Source: Nitrospirota bacterium (lineage in GTDB: Bacteria; Nitrospirota; Nitrospiria; Nitrospirales; UBA8639). From it: a DNA stretch of 7,398 bases. The position numbers and the translations under genes were made by a program. Location: NCBI GenBank assembly GCA_003228495.1, contig QIDY01000111.1, positions 1-7,398 on the forward strand, in the 5' to 3' direction. Positions 1 to 6,402 of this stretch are shown here, one piece after another. The notes under the pieces were generated by a model. The model was not told the origin of the DNA, made no database searches, and was given only the letters and a program-made list of their open reading frames with translations. Position 1 is the stretch's first letter, and the number at the start of each line of letters is the position of its first letter.

Positions 1-911
1 TTCTTCTTGTTGGGATTATCGTTAGAGGGACGCTCCAGGCCGTTAATCTCAGCCCCCTTGGCATAAAGATACGGAACGAGAATTAGATGATTGACTCGAT
101 CTATGCCAATGCCTGATGGAGAAAGCAAAAACTCGGCAATGGCTTCTTTTTTCAGGTTAGCGCGAATCCGCCATACCTTACCCGCTGTCAGGTCAGACAC
201 ATACATGATTCCATACCGGTCAAAATCAATGCCGTCTAAATTATAAAACCCCCCTGAAAAAAACGAGTTCACAAACAGCTCGTGGATGATACCCTTTTCA
301 TCGATTTCAAAAACTTTTCCGTCATCCCATCCAACACCCATCAAATGACCATTGCGGGGATGAACGGCTAACCCGTGAGGATGTGACAACTTGGCATTCT
401 GGATGAACTGGGTAATGGCATGGTCCTGAGCGGGGTCGATCCGAAAAATGGTGTTGGTGTCAGCATCCGAGACATACAACAAGCCATGCGAATCCGCCGT
501 CAGGCCGGTCAGTGATTCAGCATGAAACTGTGAAAAAGGAATCGTCACAATGGGTTGTCCCGTTGATTTATGAAACCCGCGTACCACATCCAGGTCTGCG
601 ACATACAGTGTGGGACCGATAATGGTCATTTCTTTCGGTGAGTGCAGGATAACCGAATCCTGGCCCCCTTGGATGAAATGGAGTTGGGTAACTTTTCCAT
701 CTTGATCAGCTTTGCTAATAAATCCTTTATTCTCTCGGGTGCCCGGATCGCCGTTGGCGTTGGCAATATAATAGACTTGCCCTTCGTCTGCGATGATATT
801 TTGCGGAAACTGGAGGTTCGCAATTTCATAGGCGAGGACATTCTGCATCCCGCAAAGAAAAACACTTGCTAGGACCATAATGGGCAGCGTGATGGTGCGG
901 GAAGGGTTCAC
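1..911 (-). CDS. Exported SMP-30/NHL-type beta-propeller protein (C-terminus outside window)
   Basis: Reading the minus strand gives about 303 open codons that run off the left edge, so the C-terminus is missing. The chosen start is GTG at 911-909. It gives a short basic n-region (Arg5), a hydrophobic stretch at residues 7-22 and a VLA cleavage site near residue 27, which is a good Sec signal peptide. An in-frame stop lies nine codons upstream. ATG at 878 is the alternative start but leaves no basic n-region, and neither start has a clear Shine-Dalgarno. The mature part shows repeated blades of the type G-L-x-x-D-x-x-G-x-L-Y-V-S-D followed by I-F-R-I-D, then HPHGLAVHP, then LDGIDFDRYGIMYVSD and KVWRI. 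These are typical of SMP-30/gluconolactonase/NHL propellers. The substrate or partner cannot be told. A periplasmic or extracellular location is inferred from the signal peptide. The propeller fold is fairly sure; enzymatic activity is not shown. Confidence 0.8.
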   Translation of the reverse strand, partial: MNPSRTITLPIMVLASVFLCGMQNVLAYEIANLQFPQNIIADEGQVYYIANANGDPGTRENKGFISKADQDGKVTQLHFIQGGQDSVILHSPKEMTIIGPTLYVADLDVVRGFHKSTGQPIVTIPFSQFHAESLTGLTADSHGLLYVSDADTNTIFRIDPAQDHAITQFIQNAKLSHPHGLAVHPRNGHLMGVGWDDGKVFEIDEKGIIHELFVNSFFSGGFYNLDGIDFDRYGIMYVSDLTAGKVWRIRANLKKEAIAEFLLSPSGIGIDRVNHLILVPYLYAKGAEINGLERPSNDNPNKK

Positions 912-996
912 AGGAATTGGTTGAGGCAGAAACGGTTAATGAATACGCTAAACGGATGTTCAGGGACGAATGCGTGTGTTTCAGTTGGTGCAAGGC

Positions 997-1026
997 ATGG
1001 TAAGTGAGGATTTCTCAGGGTGTCAA
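997..1026 (-). promoter_or_regulatory. Candidate sigma-70 promoter for the propeller gene
   Basis: On the minus strand a perfect -35 hexamer TTGACA (1026-1021) is followed after 18 bases by TACCAT (1002-997), which matches four of six -10 positions. Transcription would start near 990 and leave an untranslated leader of about 80 bases before the GTG at 911. This is a sequence match only, and a similar hexamer pair could occur by chance. Confidence 0.35.
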
Positions 1027-1188
1027 GAAACCTACATTCTGGTGTTGCGTTGACGAAGTTTTTGAGTGCCTGATATCGTGAATTGTCCTATAAAACAAGC
1101 AATGGCAGTTTTCTTGAACCTAAGCTGAGCGATTATTATGGATGAGATGTGCTAAGACCTTGGGATGCCAGGGGTTTTGAAAAACGCA

Positions 1189-1209
1189 GGCAGACCCATT
1201 CGGTCTGTC
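1189..1209 (+). other. Stem-loop in the folD leader
   Basis: An 8-base-pair stem (1189-1196 with 1202-1209, one G-U pair) encloses a 5-base loop. It is followed six bases later by TTTT, so it is not a classic terminator, although a weak attenuator is possible. It lies about 105 bases upstream of the folD start. Its function is unknown. Confidence 0.4.
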
Positions 1210-1302
1210 GAGGCTTTTCACAATCGCTGGCGCGCAAGAGATTGGTGCAGGTCGCCATAAAAAATCGCTCAATTTAGGTTGAAGGATCCAAATAGAGTTG
1301 TG

Positions 1303-1308
1303 AAGGAG
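1303..1308 (+). promoter_or_regulatory. Shine-Dalgarno AAGGAG that fixes the folD GTG start
   Basis: AAGGAG ends seven bases before GTG at 1316, an ideal spacing. It supports initiation at this non-ATG codon, which also restores the family's normal N-terminus. Confidence 0.8.
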
Positions 1309-1315
1309 AGCAGTT

Positions 1316-2182
1316 GTGTCTGCACAAATTATTGATGGAAAAGCTTTGGCGCTGAAGCTTCGAGAAGGCATTGCCCAAGAGGTGCAGGCCCTCGAAAAAG
1401 ACACCGGGATTAAGCCTGGTCTGGCGGCTGTTTTGGTGGGGGACGACCCGGCTTCTGCGATGTATGTCAGAAATAAAAAGATCGCCTGCGAAAAAGCCGG
1501 GCTATATCCGCAAGAGCATCTTTTGCCGGCCGCGACGACACAAGAAGCGCTCTTGGCCCTTATTCATCAGCTAAACGCCGATCCAAAAATCCATGGTATT
1601 CTGGTTCAGTTGCCGCTGCCGGCTCATATTGAAAGTAAAATGATCTTACAGGCTGTCTCGCCAGAGAAAGACGCCGATGGCTTCCATCCCGTCAACGTGG
1701 GGCGATTGGTAGAAGGGGATCCAGTCTTTGTCCCCTGTACACCGAAAGGCGTCATGCATATGATTGATTCCACCGGGGTCGATATTACTGGAAAACGTGC
1801 CGTGGTTATTGGCCGTAGCAACATTGTGGGAAAACCGGTGGCCATGCTGCTCTTACATCGGCATGCCACGGTCACCATCTGTCATTCTCGTACCAAGGAT
1901 CTTCCTGCGGTGGTGCATGAGGCGGATATTGTGGTTGCCGCTATTGGCAAACCCGCGTTTGTTACACCGGACATGGTCAAAGAAGGGGCTGTGGTCATTG
2001 ATGTGGGGATAAATCGATTGCCTGATGGGAAGCTGGTAGGGGATGTGGATTTTGATCGCGTAAAAGAACGAGCCGGGTGGATCACGCCTGTTCCTGGTGG
2101 AGTCGGGCCCATGACCATTGCCATGCTGCTCCAAAATACTTTGGAGTCGGCCAAACGATTTGCAAAAAAAATAACGGGCTGA
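1316..2182 (+). CDS. folD: Bifunctional methylenetetrahydrofolate dehydrogenase / methenyltetrahydrofolate cyclohydrolase FolD
   Basis: The 288-residue product has the same length as E. coli FolD. It interconverts 5,10-methylene-, 5,10-methenyl- and 10-formyl-tetrahydrofolate in the cytoplasm using NADP(H). The sequence shows the whole family signature. Tyr50 and Lys54 sit in YVRNKK (catalytic lysine), Gln98 in the QLPLP motif, and Asp121 in DADGFHPVNVGRL. The Rossmann dinucleotide motif GRSNIVGKP is at 166-174, VIDVGINR is further on, and TPVPGGVGPMT is at 257-267. Numbering of the active-site residues matches E. coli without gaps. The start is GTG, supported by a strong ribosome site seven bases upstream. 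panB follows after an 18-base gap, so the two are probably co-transcribed. They are also metabolically linked, because PanB uses the methylene-tetrahydrofolate that FolD handles. No frameshift or missing key residue is visible. Confidence 0.97.
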   Translation: MSAQIIDGKALALKLREGIAQEVQALEKDTGIKPGLAAVLVGDDPASAMYVRNKKIACEKAGLYPQEHLLPAATTQEALLALIHQLNADPKIHGILVQLPLPAHIESKMILQAVSPEKDADGFHPVNVGRLVEGDPVFVPCTPKGVMHMIDSTGVDITGKRAVVIGRSNIVGKPVAMLLLHRHATVTICHSRTKDLPAVVHEADIVVAAIGKPAFVTPDMVKEGAVVIDVGINRLPDGKLVGDVDFDRVKERAGWITPVPGGVGPMTIAMLLQNTLESAKRFAKKITG

Positions 2183-2200
2183 GTCAAAGGTAAACGAGCC

Positions 2201-2998
2201 ATGAGCCATCTGACCATTCCAGAATTTCAACAGTATAAAAAACAAGGCAAGAAGTTAACGGTCGTTACGGCCTACGATGCTCTATTCACTCGGATTGTGG
2301 AAGAGGCCGGGCTGGAAGTCATTTTAGTGGGAGATTCCCTGGGTATGGTTGTGCAAGGAAAGCCTAACACCCTATCCGTGACCATGGACGAGATGCTCTA
2401 TCACACGCGGATGGTGGCACAGACGGCGAAACGGGCATTGGTGATCGGGGACATGCCGTTTCTTTCCTATCAGGCCAATCTGGACGAAGCCGTCCGGAAC
2501 GCAGGGCGATTTCTTCAAGTAGGTGCAGCGGCTGTCAAAATCGAAGGAGGCATGCCCGTGATCGAGCGCGTGGAAGCCATGACGCGGTTCGGCATTCCTG
2601 TGATGGGTCATGTGGGGATGACACCACAATCAGTGAATCAATCGGGAGGCTACCGGGTTCAAGGCAAAGACCGGGCGGGGGCCGAAAGGATTTTGCAAGA
2701 GGCCAAAGCGCTCGAAGCAGCCGGAGTATTTGCCTTAGTACTGGAATGTGTCCCGAGCTCGCTGGCAAACACGATTACGCAAGAACTGTCGATTCCCACT
2801 ATCGGTATCGGAGCCGGGCAGGGGTGTGATGGGCAAGTGCTCGTGCTTTACGATTTGCTAGGATTGTTTGATGACTTTGTCCCAAAGTTTGTGAAACCCT
2901 ACGCCCATTTGAAAGCCGATGCCCTGCAAGCCCTCAGGCGATATAAGGAAGAAATAGAATGTGGAAAATTTCCTACCGATGCGGAAAGTTACCAGTGA
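2201..2998 (+). CDS. panB: 3-methyl-2-oxobutanoate hydroxymethyltransferase PanB
   Basis: The 265-residue product is one residue longer than E. coli PanB. It transfers a hydroxymethyl group from 5,10-methylene-tetrahydrofolate to 2-oxoisovalerate to give ketopantoate, the committed step towards pantothenate and coenzyme A. It is a cytoplasmic Mg-dependent TIM-barrel enzyme. The metal-binding aspartates are present as Asp45 (VGDSLGM) and Asp84 (IGDMPF). Substrate-contact residues are Lys113 and Glu115 (VKIEGG), and the catalytic glutamate is Glu182 (LVLECVP). Other family blocks are GHVGMTPQSVNQSGGYRVQGK at roughly 136-156 and IGIGAGQGCDGQVLV near the C-terminal third. ATG at 2201 is preceded by AAAGG at 2186-2190. 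It lies 18 bases after folD and probably shares its transcript. A 7-base repeat tract begins within its stop codon. Confidence 0.97.
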   Translation: MSHLTIPEFQQYKKQGKKLTVVTAYDALFTRIVEEAGLEVILVGDSLGMVVQGKPNTLSVTMDEMLYHTRMVAQTAKRALVIGDMPFLSYQANLDEAVRNAGRFLQVGAAAVKIEGGMPVIERVEAMTRFGIPVMGHVGMTPQSVNQSGGYRVQGKDRAGAERILQEAKALEAAGVFALVLECVPSSLANTITQELSIPTIGIGAGQGCDGQVLVLYDLLGLFDDFVPKFVKPYAHLKADALQALRRYKEEIECGKFPTDAESYQ

Positions 2999-3038
2999 AG
3001 CGTTGGACGTAAGGCGTGAAGCGTAAGGCGTCAGGAGT
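2997..3038 (+). repeat. Degenerate 7-base tandem repeat tract
   Basis: Six consecutive heptads can be laid end to end: GAAGCGT, TGGACGT, AAGGCGT, GAAGCGT, AAGGCGT, CAGGAGT. The first overlaps the panB stop codon. Two of the units occur twice exactly. The opposite strand of 3061-3091 shows the same style of units (AAATCGT, GAAGCGT, AAGGGT, GAAACGT), so the tract exists in both orientations around a centre near 3050. Confidence 0.7.
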
Positions 3039-3086
3039 AGGGAAGAAGTAACTCTTTCCTTTCACGTTTCACCCTTACGCTTCACG
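3015..3086. repeat. Perfect 14-base inverted repeat with nested hairpin between convergent genes
   Basis: The 14 bases at 3015-3028 are the exact reverse complement of 3073-3086. Inside the 44-base loop a second stem forms: 3039-3046 pairs with 3053-3060 over eight base pairs including one G-U, with a 6-base loop. The structure sits between the stop codons of panB (plus) and the lipoprotein gene (minus), so a two-way transcription end is plausible. There is no proper T-run on either side, so I do not call it a rho-independent terminator. Confidence 0.75.
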
Positions 3087-3096
3087 ATTTCCCCTC

Positions 3097-3942
3097 TTAT
3101 AGTTTTTCCAGAATTTCCTGCCGTTTGTTTTGATATTCTTCCTCTGAGATGAATCCTTCCTGCCGGAGTTCGTGTAACGTCTGCAGTCGTTGTTTGATGG
3201 ATTCGCCTGAATTCAGGCGTGGACGGACGGGTTTTTCGTGTTGGCTGCCTGAGGAAATTTGAGCATCGGCCAACCTGTTGAGGGGAAAGACAAAGTGGGG
3301 AGTTTGTTGTGCCCACAGTTCAGTGGGAAAGCCATGCGTGAACTGTCGGGCTGGCGCGATGGCTTTCAATGAATAAAGCGATTCGCCTAATCGAGACAGC
3401 GGTTGGTTCTTGAACGCCTGTGGTGGATTTTTGGCGGCGACCGTCTGCCGGTAATTCGGCAGGACCAGATGAAGATCGTTCCCTTGGAGATACAGACCGC
3501 CTGAGGTGATTTCCCAAATGCCGTTGCCTCGTGGAGTTGTCCAATAAAACGTGACGGTTTCCAATGGAGTGGCGTGATTGAGGGCCGCTGAAAGATTGTT
3601 GGCAAAAAACTCTCGTTGTTCCTCCGAAAATGCCTCTTGATTAGAAGTGGATGCCCCGACTAATTGCTCAAGGAGTGATGAAGGTTGGACCTCGATGTGC
3701 TGCAGAATCTTCTCCAATATCTCTGGGCTGAGGTTTGCTGGATGAGAATATTCAATGGATCCTTCTCGATAGGTTAATTCCATGCCAACGGCCTTGTTGG
3801 GTTGATTCACAATGGATCGTGTTAATGACGGACCTGAGGTGCAACTGACTGTCAACAGTCCGATCCCTAGCACCAGTAACATTCTCCAAACATTTTTAGG
3901 ATCAGTTGTCGCCGAATCAGAAATGTTTCTTGTGACTATCAT
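3097..3942 (-). CDS. Probable lipoprotein with C-terminal SHOCT-like domain
   Basis: The reading frame ends at 3097 and is open back to a TTG at 4002. I chose ATG at 3942 (281 residues), since the TTG has no ribosome site. ATG at 3882 would begin directly at the hydrophobic stretch, with GGAG too close to it. From 3942, residues 1-20 are polar and contain Arg and Lys, 21-31 are hydrophobic (MLLVLGIGLL), and TVSC places a candidate lipid-modified Cys at residue 34, a loose lipobox. The middle part (about 50-240) is not recognised. It is soluble-looking, with a beta-rich block around VTFYWTTPRGNGIWEITSGG. The last 35 residues contain L-x-x-L-x-x-L-R-Q-E-G-F-I-S-E-E-E-Y-x-x-K-R-x-x-I-L, a clear match to the SHOCT helical-hairpin pattern, usually linked to oligomer or partner contacts. 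The gene is divergent from the porin-cytochrome operon, and a role next to it is only a guess. Confidence 0.75.
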   Translation of the reverse strand: MIVTRNISDSATTDPKNVWRMLLVLGIGLLTVSCTSGPSLTRSIVNQPNKAVGMELTYREGSIEYSHPANLSPEILEKILQHIEVQPSSLLEQLVGASTSNQEAFSEEQREFFANNLSAALNHATPLETVTFYWTTPRGNGIWEITSGGLYLQGNDLHLVLPNYRQTVAAKNPPQAFKNQPLSRLGESLYSLKAIAPARQFTHGFPTELWAQQTPHFVFPLNRLADAQISSGSQHEKPVRPRLNSGESIKQRLQTLHELRQEGFISEEEYQNKRQEILEKL

Positions 3943-3968
3943 TAAGAATGTTTTGGAGAAATCATTGG

Positions 3969-3997
3969 TTGCTTTTCCACGAACAAAGAGAAATAAT
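3969..3997 (+). promoter_or_regulatory. Weak candidate promoter for the cytochrome operon
   Basis: TTGCTT (3969-3974) and AATAAT (3992-3997, five of six -10 matches) are separated by 17 bases. The pair lies inside the 5' end of the divergent lipoprotein gene and is followed by an A-rich stretch to about 4018. It would give a leader of about 100 bases before ATG 4108. The -35 match is only three of six. Confidence 0.2.
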
Positions 3998-4107
3998 GAC
4001 AAAAAACAAAAAAGTAATGTAACACTAATTTCGGGTAAGGGGTAGAAAGCACAACCGTCATCTATCGATTGAATGGCCCTCAGTTGTGTTGTCGAGAGTG
4101 ATCCAAG

Positions 4108-5496
4108 ATGGGTTTAACTCTGAGAGATCACGTTAAGAGATATCAGCCTGGTTTCAGGGAAATCTTTGGTCTGGGGATTGTCTTGCTTGTGACTTCCTTC
4201 CCAGGGTGGACCCCCGATGCTGAGGCCATTCCGCCCTTTGCCCGGAAATACAAAGTCAATTGCAATGTGTGCCATGTTCGGTGGCCGCGCTTAAACGCTT
4301 TTGGAGAACAATTTTTAGAGAACGGGTACCAAATGCCAGGAACGCGCGATGGTGGGTTGGTCGGAAAAGTTCGCCTGGGCGATGTGACGCTTGATGACGT
4401 ATCCAACTACATTGGATTCTTGTTTGATGTTGAACCTTTAACCCATTCCACGATGCGAAGAGATGTGCCCGGTGCTGAAGATCAGACTGAATTGGCCAAT
4501 GTCAATCTTCTCAGGATGTTCACGGCTGGGACTCTCACGGAGGATGTGGGGTTTCTCATGGATATCACCTCCTTGTTTGGTCAATCGAGTGATTTCGAGC
4601 TGGGAAGGGCCTTTGTGTCCTTCAATAATTTGGGAGGGATGAATTGGGGGCATTTGCGAGTGGGCCGAATTGATCCTTCAGCTTATTTCTCGCTTGCCAC
4701 TGACCGTCCCCAATTCTTCCCTGTGGGCCCTAAGATTGGTTCTCCCTTTGGACCCTTTGGACCGTCCATACAGCGGTGGAGTACCCTCTTCGGTAGTGCA
4801 GCGGCGTCGAAATTTTATGGCATCTTCGATCGGAACATGGCTCCGATCTTTCCCATTTCTCCGACGTTGTACAATTCGACCGTCGAGGCAGGGATTGATC
4901 TTCACGGACGACCCTTCGGGGATTGGTTCCTTTACCAGATCGGGATTCTCAACGGGGGAGAGGAACGATGGGGAGACACCAATAATTCGAAAGACTGGTA
5001 TGTCATGACCCGGTTTGATTATGCCCAATCCGATTATTTCTCGGCGAATCTTTCAGGATTTGCCTATTTCGGAAATCATAATGCCAAGGTCTTGAGTGGA
5101 GCGGATGTCAGTCGTAGCCGTTATGGGGTGGGTGCCCGTATCCGATATCGATGGTTGGATCTTTATGGATCCTACACCATTGATCGGATTACCGATCTGC
5201 CAAACGGGATGGCTGCCACCTTTGATGACACGGCCACAGGAGTGACTATAGAAGCTCATGCCATCGTGACCGACCGTTTGCTTCTTGGCACTGGATTTAA
5301 TCATATGGATGCCGGAGGTGAGTTAAGCCAACGAAAAAGTGCCACGTTCTTGAGTTTTCAAGCCCGTTATTACCTTCGTTCCAATATTGCCCTGCAAATT
5401 CGGAATGACGTGAACCTGCGTGATGCGGAAGGGGGAACGAGCCCCGCACGCAACCTTCGAAATCAGGTTGTCACGAATGTCGCGTTTGCCTTTTAG
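4108..5496 (+). CDS. Outer-membrane porin-cytochrome c fusion, Cyc2-like
   Basis: The 462-residue product begins with a long basic n-region (Arg6, Lys10, Arg11, Arg17), a hydrophobic core at about 19-31 and a cleavage site AEA at 38-40. Immediately after it comes IPPFARKYKVNCNVCH: a single haem c site CNVCH at 52-56, followed by PRLNAFGEQF and GY. The remaining ~380 residues have alternating polar/aromatic strands, many Gly/Asn/Asp turns and a C-terminal Phe (VVTNVAFAF), the usual recognition end of outer-membrane beta-barrels. The same order (signal, one haem, barrel) defines Cyc2 of iron oxidisers and the related Leptospirillum Cyc572. The inferred role is passing electrons across the outer membrane. 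ATG 4108 is the first possible start, since an in-frame TGA lies nine bases upstream. The ribosome site is weak (GAGAG at 4094-4098). A dihaem cytochrome follows after 11 bases. The electron donor is not shown by the sequence. Confidence 0.8.
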   Translation: MGLTLRDHVKRYQPGFREIFGLGIVLLVTSFPGWTPDAEAIPPFARKYKVNCNVCHVRWPRLNAFGEQFLENGYQMPGTRDGGLVGKVRLGDVTLDDVSNYIGFLFDVEPLTHSTMRRDVPGAEDQTELANVNLLRMFTAGTLTEDVGFLMDITSLFGQSSDFELGRAFVSFNNLGGMNWGHLRVGRIDPSAYFSLATDRPQFFPVGPKIGSPFGPFGPSIQRWSTLFGSAAASKFYGIFDRNMAPIFPISPTLYNSTVEAGIDLHGRPFGDWFLYQIGILNGGEERWGDTNNSKDWYVMTRFDYAQSDYFSANLSGFAYFGNHNAKVLSGADVSRSRYGVGARIRYRWLDLYGSYTIDRITDLPNGMAATFDDTATGVTIEAHAIVTDRLLLGTGFNHMDAGGELSQRKSATFLSFQARYYLRSNIALQIRNDVNLRDAEGGTSPARNLRNQVVTNVAFAF

Positions 5497-5500
5497 AGGG
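5496..5500 (+). promoter_or_regulatory. Shine-Dalgarno GAGGG deciding the dihaem cytochrome start
   Basis: GAGGG lies seven bases before ATG 5508 but only one base before ATG 5502. The downstream ATG is therefore the better start. The site overlaps the last base of the preceding stop codon. Confidence 0.65.
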
Positions 5501-5507
5501 AATGAAT

Positions 5508-6275
5508 ATGAAACGGCCATTCAGAATTCTGATTACATCCTTAGGGTTCCTTTGGGCTCTCGGATCTTCCCTGTCGGTTTATGCAACGACTTTGTCGGAA
5601 ATCGATGTGTCAGGAGGAGCCCTCATTTATGAACGGTCCTGTTTAGTCTGCCATGGGATTGATGGGCACGGTGATGGCCCGGCAGCATTTTACAATTCCG
5701 CCTATTCCGCTTCGCGGCCACGGGATTTTACGGTGGGCAATTACAAATATCGATCTACCCCATCGGGAGAACTCCCCACGGATCAGGATATTTTTCGCGT
5801 CATTACCAATGGTATTCCCGGGGCCATGCCATCCTTTGGCGGGCTCCCCGAGTCAGCCAGATGGAAGGTGGTTGCTTACCTGAAAGCGTTTAGTCAGGAT
5901 GCAACTGGAAAGAAGCCAGAGACCGTAACTTTGCCGGAGCCCGCGATTCCCACGAGTTCCGCAAGCGTGGCACAAGGGCGCTCCGTGTACTTGGCCCTAG
6001 ACTGTCATTCCTGCCATGGCGTGGATGGACGAGGTCGGGTAGGCTTAACCCGGGCCAAAGAATTAATCGATAGTCGCAACTTGCCTATGCCGCCGTCTGA
6101 TCTAACGTTGGCTGGAAGTTTTAAGATTGGGCCATCGGCTCGTGATATTGTTCGAACGCTTTTCACGGGCCTTGATGGGACCCCTATGCCGTCTTATGCA
6201 AACCAACTCCACGGGCAAGAGGTCGATGCCTGGCATTTGGCCAATTATATTTTATCGCTCTCCCCTTCGAACTGA
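5508..6275 (+). CDS. Periplasmic dihaem cytochrome c
   Basis: The 255-residue product has a signal peptide (Lys2, Arg3, Arg6, hydrophobic 7-24, cleavage after YATT or VYA near 26) and two cytochrome c domains. Domain 1 has CLVCH at 45-49 and a probable axial Met107 in GAMPSF. Domain 2 has CHSCH at 166-170 and a probable axial Met227 in TPMPSY. A Pro/Ser-rich linker (about 137-155) joins them. Between haem 1 and Met107 lies R-P-R-D-F, then YKYRSTPSGELPTDQDIFR, a block I associate with a family of respiratory c-type cytochromes, some found beside molybdenum oxidoreductases. Both domains thus look like His/Met haems suited to electron shuttling. ATG 5502 is an alternative start two codons earlier, but the ribosome site favours 5508. 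The gene lies 11 bases after the porin-cytochrome gene, so one transcript and direct electron exchange between the two products are likely. It is complete, with no defect seen. Confidence 0.9.
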   Translation: MKRPFRILITSLGFLWALGSSLSVYATTLSEIDVSGGALIYERSCLVCHGIDGHGDGPAAFYNSAYSASRPRDFTVGNYKYRSTPSGELPTDQDIFRVITNGIPGAMPSFGGLPESARWKVVAYLKAFSQDATGKKPETVTLPEPAIPTSSASVAQGRSVYLALDCHSCHGVDGRGRVGLTRAKELIDSRNLPMPPSDLTLAGSFKIGPSARDIVRTLFTGLDGTPMPSYANQLHGQEVDAWHLANYILSLSPSN

Positions 6276-6363
6276 TTTCCAAAGGTACCCCTTGCTCCTT
6301 GTTTCGCGAGCCGTTAGGAACTGAATCAGGATGGATGAGCGGGGATGATGGAATTACCACAAA

Positions 6364-6400
6364 CGAAGGCGTGTCTTTTGTCCTTTACACTTCGCTTTTT
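6364..6400 (+). terminator. Possible terminator of the cytochrome operon
   Basis: CGAA (6364-6367) can pair with TTCG (6391-6394), and GTGT (6371-6374) with ACAC (6387-6390), leaving a 3-base bulge and a 12-base loop. CTTTTT and further T-rich sequence follow directly. It lies about 90 bases after the cytochrome stop codon. The stem is weak because of the bulge, so this is tentative. Confidence 0.3.
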
Positions 6401-6402
6401 AC
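6375..6402 (-). repeat. Degenerate copy of the 7-base repeat, reverse orientation
   Basis: Read on the minus strand this stretch divides into GTAAAAA, GCGAAGT, GTAAAGG, ACAAAAG. This parallels GTAAGGC, GTGAAGC, GTAAGGC, GTCAGGA at 3009-3036. The phase of seven is kept but several bases differ, so chance resemblance in a T-rich stretch remains possible. Confidence 0.3.

Larger units (their letters stand above)
912..1315. other. Divergent intergenic region, no gene seen
   Basis: These 404 bases separate the minus-strand propeller gene from plus-strand folD. Short ORFs exist on both strands, for example a 31-codon ATG ORF beginning at 1165, but none has a good ribosome site or protein-like features. 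The region must hold promoters for both directions. A minus-strand candidate is listed separately. On the plus strand, TTGACG at 1050-1055 and TATAAA at 1089-1094 are visible, but they are not correctly spaced with each other. The sequence does not resemble a tetrahydrofolate riboswitch that I can recognise. Confidence 0.6.

Noticed and set aside
626..865. 79-codon minus-strand ORF and an overlapping 76-codon plus-strand ORF at 642-872
   Set aside because: Both are other-frame shadows of the propeller gene, whose frame has clear blade motifs and a signal peptide.
1165..1260. 31-codon plus-strand ORF in the folD leader
   Set aside because: No good ribosome site, Arg/Trp-rich random composition, and it contains the hairpin at 1189-1209.
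1100..1315. Tetrahydrofolate riboswitch ahead of folD
   Set aside because: I could not recognise the conserved riboswitch segments. Only one simple hairpin is present.
1120..1404. 94-codon minus-strand ORF
   Set aside because: It overlaps the folD start on the opposite strand, has no ribosome site and no protein-like motifs.
3812..4045. 77-codon plus-strand ORF
   Set aside because: Antisense to the lipoprotein N-terminus, and no ribosome site.
4050..4088. CACAAC ... GTTGTG inverted repeat upstream of the porin-cytochrome gene
   Set aside because: Only six bases per arm with a 27-base spacer, which is easily expected by chance. Not called an operator.
4743..4765. Tandem CCCTTTGGA repeat inside the porin gene
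   Set aside because: Two copies only, coding PFGPFGP in frame. Probably an ordinary loop sequence.
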